Positions 5,436 through 7,355 of a stretch of DNA of 7,355 nucleotides are shown piece by piece (position 1 is the stretch's first letter; each line of letters begins with the position of its first letter). Source of the stretch: Chloroflexota bacterium (GTDB lineage: Bacteria; Chloroflexota; Limnocylindria; Limnocylindrales; CSP1-4); the NCBI GenBank assembly GCA_021790715.1, contig JAJYGK010000051.1, forward strand, positions 1-7,355, read 5' to 3'. The notes under the pieces were generated by a model. The model was not told the origin of the DNA and did not search any database. It saw only the letters and a program-made list of their open reading frames with translations. The position numbers and the translations under genes were made by a program.

Positions 5436-5451
5436 TCTGCCGTCCGGCAGA
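5436..5451. promoter_or_regulatory. 16-bp palindrome TCTGCCG-TC-CGGCAGA upstream of the sugar operon
   Basis: Perfect 7-base arms flank a 2-nt centre. The centre lies about 44 bp upstream of the predicted start point of the acetyltransferase gene, where no -35 hexamer can be recognised. That is a typical activator-site position. No regulator gene for it is identifiable here. Confidence 0.35.
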
Positions 5452-5474
5452 ACGAGCGAGCCGATCGCATCCGG

Positions 5475-5480
5475 TACACT
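5475..5480 (+). promoter_or_regulatory. -10 box TACACT for a leaderless sugar-operon transcript
   Basis: TACACT fits TANNNT and is followed by seven bases and the GTG start at 5488, so the transcript should begin at or next to the start codon. There is no Shine-Dalgarno sequence and no -35 hexamer at 16-18 nt. Confidence 0.5.
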
Positions 5481-5487
5481 CGCGGGC

Positions 5488-6102
5488 GTGATCCACCCAT
5501 CTGCAGACGTATCCCCGGACGCCCGCATCGGCGAGCGCACGAGCATCTGGAACCGCGTGCAGGTCCGCGAGGGCGTCGTCATCGGCGACGACTGCATCGT
5601 GGGCAAGGACGCGTACATCGATTTCGGCGTGCACATCGGCGACCGCTGCAAGATCCAGAACGGCGCGCTCGTGTACCACGGGGTGACCGTCGAGTCCGGC
5701 GTCTTCATCGGTCCCGGCGCCATCCTCACCAACGACCGCTTCCCGCGCAGCATCACCGCCGACGGCGCGCTGGCCGGGGCGGACGACTGGACGGTCAGCA
5801 CGATCGTGCTGCGCTACGGCTGCTCGATCGGTGCCGGTGCGATCGTCGTGGCCGGGAACGACGTCGGCCGGTTCGCGACCGTGGGCGCGGGCGCCGTCGT
5901 CACACGGCCCGTGCCCGATCACGCGCTGGTGGCCGGCAATCCCGCGCGACGCCTGGGGTGGGTGTGCGCGTGCGGGCAGCGCCTCGCGGACGCGACCGGG
6001 CGCCACTTCGCCGCCGACGGGGAGGGGGAGGCCACGTGCCCCGCCTGCGGCCGCCACTACACGATTGGTGCGGAGGGATGCAGGGAGATGGTCGCCAGGT
6101 GA
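5488..6102 (+). CDS. wbpD: WbpD/WlbB-type sugar N-acetyltransferase with C-terminal zinc ribbon
   Basis: This 204-residue cytoplasmic enzyme is predicted to transfer acetyl from acetyl-CoA to the 3-amino group of a UDP-2-acetamido-3-amino-2,3-dideoxy-uronate. Residues 1-140 are hexapeptide repeats of a left-handed beta-helix (for example ARIGERTSIW, VVIGDDCIVG, VFIGPGAILT, CSIGAGAIVV, ATVGAGAVVT), so it should be a trimer. The loop TNDRFPRS (81-88) is the signature of WbpD/WlbB enzymes, and DHALVAGNPARRLGW (144-158) closes the fold. The last 45 residues add a zinc-ribbon-like tail with CACG (Cys160, Cys162) and CPACG (Cys184, Cys187). The start MIHPSADV matches the usual N-terminus of the family; GTG is the first usable start and seems leaderless. 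It heads an operon with aminotransferase and dehydrogenase genes, as in wbp/wlb clusters. A relative acting on another 3-amino sugar nucleotide cannot be excluded. Confidence 0.88.
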   Translation: MIHPSADVSPDARIGERTSIWNRVQVREGVVIGDDCIVGKDAYIDFGVHIGDRCKIQNGALVYHGVTVESGVFIGPGAILTNDRFPRSITADGALAGADDWTVSTIVLRYGCSIGAGAIVVAGNDVGRFATVGAGAVVTRPVPDHALVAGNPARRLGWVCACGQRLADATGRHFAADGEGEATCPACGRHYTIGAEGCREMVAR

Positions 6103-6135
6103 CGGCGATGGTCCCGGGGCCCGCGCCGCAGACCC

Positions 6136-6141
6136 AGGAGG
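6136..6141 (+). promoter_or_regulatory. Ribosome binding site AGGAGG of the aminotransferase gene
   Basis: AGGAGG lies 7 nt before the GTG at 6149 and fixes that start; the frame is open further upstream inside the acetyltransferase gene. Confidence 0.7.
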
Positions 6142-6148
6142 CCCGCTC

Positions 6149-7273
6149 GTGATCCCCATTTCGAAACCCGACATCGGTGCGGCCGAGGAGGCCGCCGTCC
6201 TCGACGTCCTCCGCTCCGGCATGCTCGCGATGGGCCGGCGCACCGCCGACTTCGAGGCGGCCTGGGCCGCCTACTGCGGGGTCGGCCACGCCGTGATGAT
6301 GTCGAACGGCACGGTCACCACCGAGGCGATCCTGCGCGCGCTCGGCATCGGGCCCGGCGACGAGGTCATCACCGTCAGCTTCAGCTTCAACGCGACGGTG
6401 AGCACGATCCTCCAGGCCGGCGCGACGCCCGTCTTCGTCGACGTGCGCGACTCCGACTTCGCGATGGATCCCGACCTCGTGGAGGCCGCGGTCACGCCGC
6501 GCACGAAGGCGATCATGCCCGTGCACCTGTACGGGCTCATGGCGGACATGGATCCGCTGCTGGCGATCGCGCGGCGGCACGGGCTGCACCTCATCGAGGA
6601 CGCGGCACAGGCGCACGGCGCGACCTACCGCGGGCGGAGGGCCGGTTCGTTCGGCCCGGCCATGTTCAGCCTGTACGCGACCAAGAACCTGATGACCGGC
6701 GAGGGCGGCGTCGCGACGACCGACGACGACGAGCTGGCCGACCGGCTGCGGCTCTACCGCAACCACGGCATGCGGCGTCGCTACTACCACGACGAGCTGG
6801 GGACCAACTTCAAGCCGACCGACCTCGCGGCGGCACTCGGGCTCGCCCAGCTGCCCCGGCTCGACGAGCGGACCGAGCAGCGCCGGCGCAACGCCGCACG
6901 ACTGACCGCGGGTCTGGCGGGCTACCTGACGCCGACGGTGCCGGAGGGCCGCGGGCACGTCTGGCACCAGTACACGATGCGGTTCCCGGGCGAGCGCGAC
7001 CGCGTGGTCGAGGGGCTCGCGCAGCGCGGCATCGGCACGATGATCTACTACCCCGTGCCGATCCACCGCCAGTCGTACCTCCAGGCCTACGTGCCCGGAG
7101 CGGCCGACCTGCCGCTGCCCGTGACGGACCGCCTGGCGGCGGAGGTGGTCTCGATCCCCGTCCACCCGATGCTCTCCGACGCCGACCTGGACGAGATCGT
7201 GCGCGCGATCCGGGAGCTCGCGACGCCGGTGGACGCGGCGGTGGCCGATCGGGCGCGGACGGGCGCGTCGTGA
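6149..7273 (+). CDS. wbpE: DegT/DnrJ/EryC1/StrS PLP aminotransferase, WbpE-like
   Basis: This 374-residue protein has normal length for the family of PLP-dependent sugar aminotransferases. It is predicted to move an amino group from glutamate to the C3 keto group of a UDP-sugar uronate. Landmarks are IPISKPDIGAAEEAAV at the N-terminus, MSNGTVTTEAIL (51-62, cofactor phosphate region), VHLYGLMADM, HLIEDAAQAHGA with Asp151 and Gln154 contacting PLP, and FSLYATKNLMTGEGG with the Schiff-base Lys179. RLYRNHG (201-207), YHDELGTNFKPTDLAAALGLAQL and YYPVPIH complete the fold. The GTG start is preceded by AGGAGG. It lies 46 nt after the acetyltransferase, and its stop overlaps the next gene's GTG in a GTGA tetranucleotide, so the three genes are translated from one transcript. 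The family call is certain; the WbpE assignment rests on both neighbours. Confidence 0.92.
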   Translation: MIPISKPDIGAAEEAAVLDVLRSGMLAMGRRTADFEAAWAAYCGVGHAVMMSNGTVTTEAILRALGIGPGDEVITVSFSFNATVSTILQAGATPVFVDVRDSDFAMDPDLVEAAVTPRTKAIMPVHLYGLMADMDPLLAIARRHGLHLIEDAAQAHGATYRGRRAGSFGPAMFSLYATKNLMTGEGGVATTDDDELADRLRLYRNHGMRRRYYHDELGTNFKPTDLAAALGLAQLPRLDERTEQRRRNAARLTAGLAGYLTPTVPEGRGHVWHQYTMRFPGERDRVVEGLAQRGIGTMIYYPVPIHRQSYLQAYVPGAADLPLPVTDRLAAEVVSIPVHPMLSDADLDEIVRAIRELATPVDAAVADRARTGAS

Positions 7274-7355
7274 GCGCGCCGCTGCGGGTCGGGCTCGCCG
7301 GGCTCGGCTCGATGGGGCGCAACCATCTCCGCAACCTCGTCGCCCGCGACGACGT
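7270..7355 (+). CDS. Gfo/Idh/MocA-family oxidoreductase, start only (WbpB/WlbA-like)
   Basis: Only the first 28 codons lie in the window. They read MSAPLRVGLAGLGSMGRNHL and onward, a Rossmann NAD(P)-binding start with GLGSMGRNH, the typical opening of Gfo/Idh/MocA dehydrogenases. In wbp/wlb pathways the dehydrogenase WbpB/WlbA oxidises C3 of UDP-GlcNAc-uronate and supplies the keto substrate to WbpE. The GTG overlaps the aminotransferase stop by 4 nt (GTGA), showing translational coupling. The gene runs off the right edge, so the exact subfamily is an inference from context. Confidence 0.78.
   Translation, partial: MSAPLRVGLAGLGSMGRNHLRNLVARDD

Noticed and set aside
5333..5500. N-terminal extension of the transporter to 368 residues
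   Set aside because: It would translate through the promoter, the Zur-like box and the divergent promoter; the extra residues are not membrane-like and have no domain.
4416..5801. Upstream extension of the regulator frame to 621 codons
   Set aside because: The extension is the transporter and promoter region read in another frame; the Fur-family protein begins at the ATG at 4415 after a strong ribosome site and has standard length.
5900..7165. Minus-strand open frame of 421 codons
   Set aside because: It is the complement of the acetyltransferase and aminotransferase genes, which have unambiguous motifs on the plus strand.
1..7355. CRISPR array, insertion sequence or att-site repeats
   Set aside because: No regularly spaced direct repeats, transposase motifs, terminal inverted repeats or tRNA-end duplications were seen.

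Overview
This is a gene-dense window of very high GC (above 70% by eye) holding eight protein-coding genes, two of them cut by the window edges. There are no RNA genes, insertion sequences or CRISPR arrays. The mix suggests an uncultured Chloroflexota-like bacterium or a similar high-GC, Gram-positive-like lineage: a DUF3048 surface protein, an ETF-beta-lysine-methyltransferase-like enzyme, leaderless-looking promoters of the form TANNNT-7 nt-start, and a short tail-anchored repeat protein. The lineage is an inference; no marker gene is present.

Layout, left to right. (1) 1-1726, plus strand: the end of a GT-B (GT4-type) glycosyltransferase, then a class I protein-lysine methyltransferase of the METTL20/ETFB-KMT type, 22 nt apart. 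(2) 1726-1798: convergent spacer with a 10-bp stem-loop. (3) 1799-3109, minus strand: a membrane-anchored DUF3048 (YerB-family) protein. (4) 3110-3347: divergent intergenic region with a 16-bp palindrome and promoter-like elements. (5) 3348-3866, plus strand: a 172-residue protein with five 15-16-residue repeats, a C-terminal membrane helix and an Arg-rich tail; I do not recognise it as a named family. (6) 3936-5332, minus strand: a two-gene operon of a polytopic membrane protein with an HX4DEH motif and an overlapping Fur/Zur-family repressor gene. (7) 5333-5487: divergent control region with a well-formed sigma70-type promoter, a Zur/Fur-like box at its start point, and a second promoter with a palindrome facing right. 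(8) 5488-7355, plus strand: a sugar-modification operon of left-handed beta-helix N-acetyltransferase (WbpD/WlbB type), DegT/DnrJ/EryC1/StrS aminotransferase (WbpE type) and the start of a Gfo/Idh/MocA oxidoreductase (WbpB/WlbA type).

How they work together. The three right-hand genes match the oxidation, amination and N-acetylation steps at sugar C3 that make UDP-2,3-diacetamido-2,3-dideoxy-uronic acids, precursors of surface polysaccharide. The glycosyltransferase at the left edge could belong to the same surface-glycan theme, but other genes separate it. The most interesting unit is the metal operon. Its promoter (TTGACG-17 nt-CATCAT) is followed at the predicted start point by a 21-bp dyad with an AATG-N5-CATT core, resembling zinc-uptake-regulator boxes. 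The regulator that would bind it is the second gene of the same operon. This predicts an autoregulated, metal-responsive transporter whose HX4DEH motif differs from the HX4DH of classical Ni/Co permeases.
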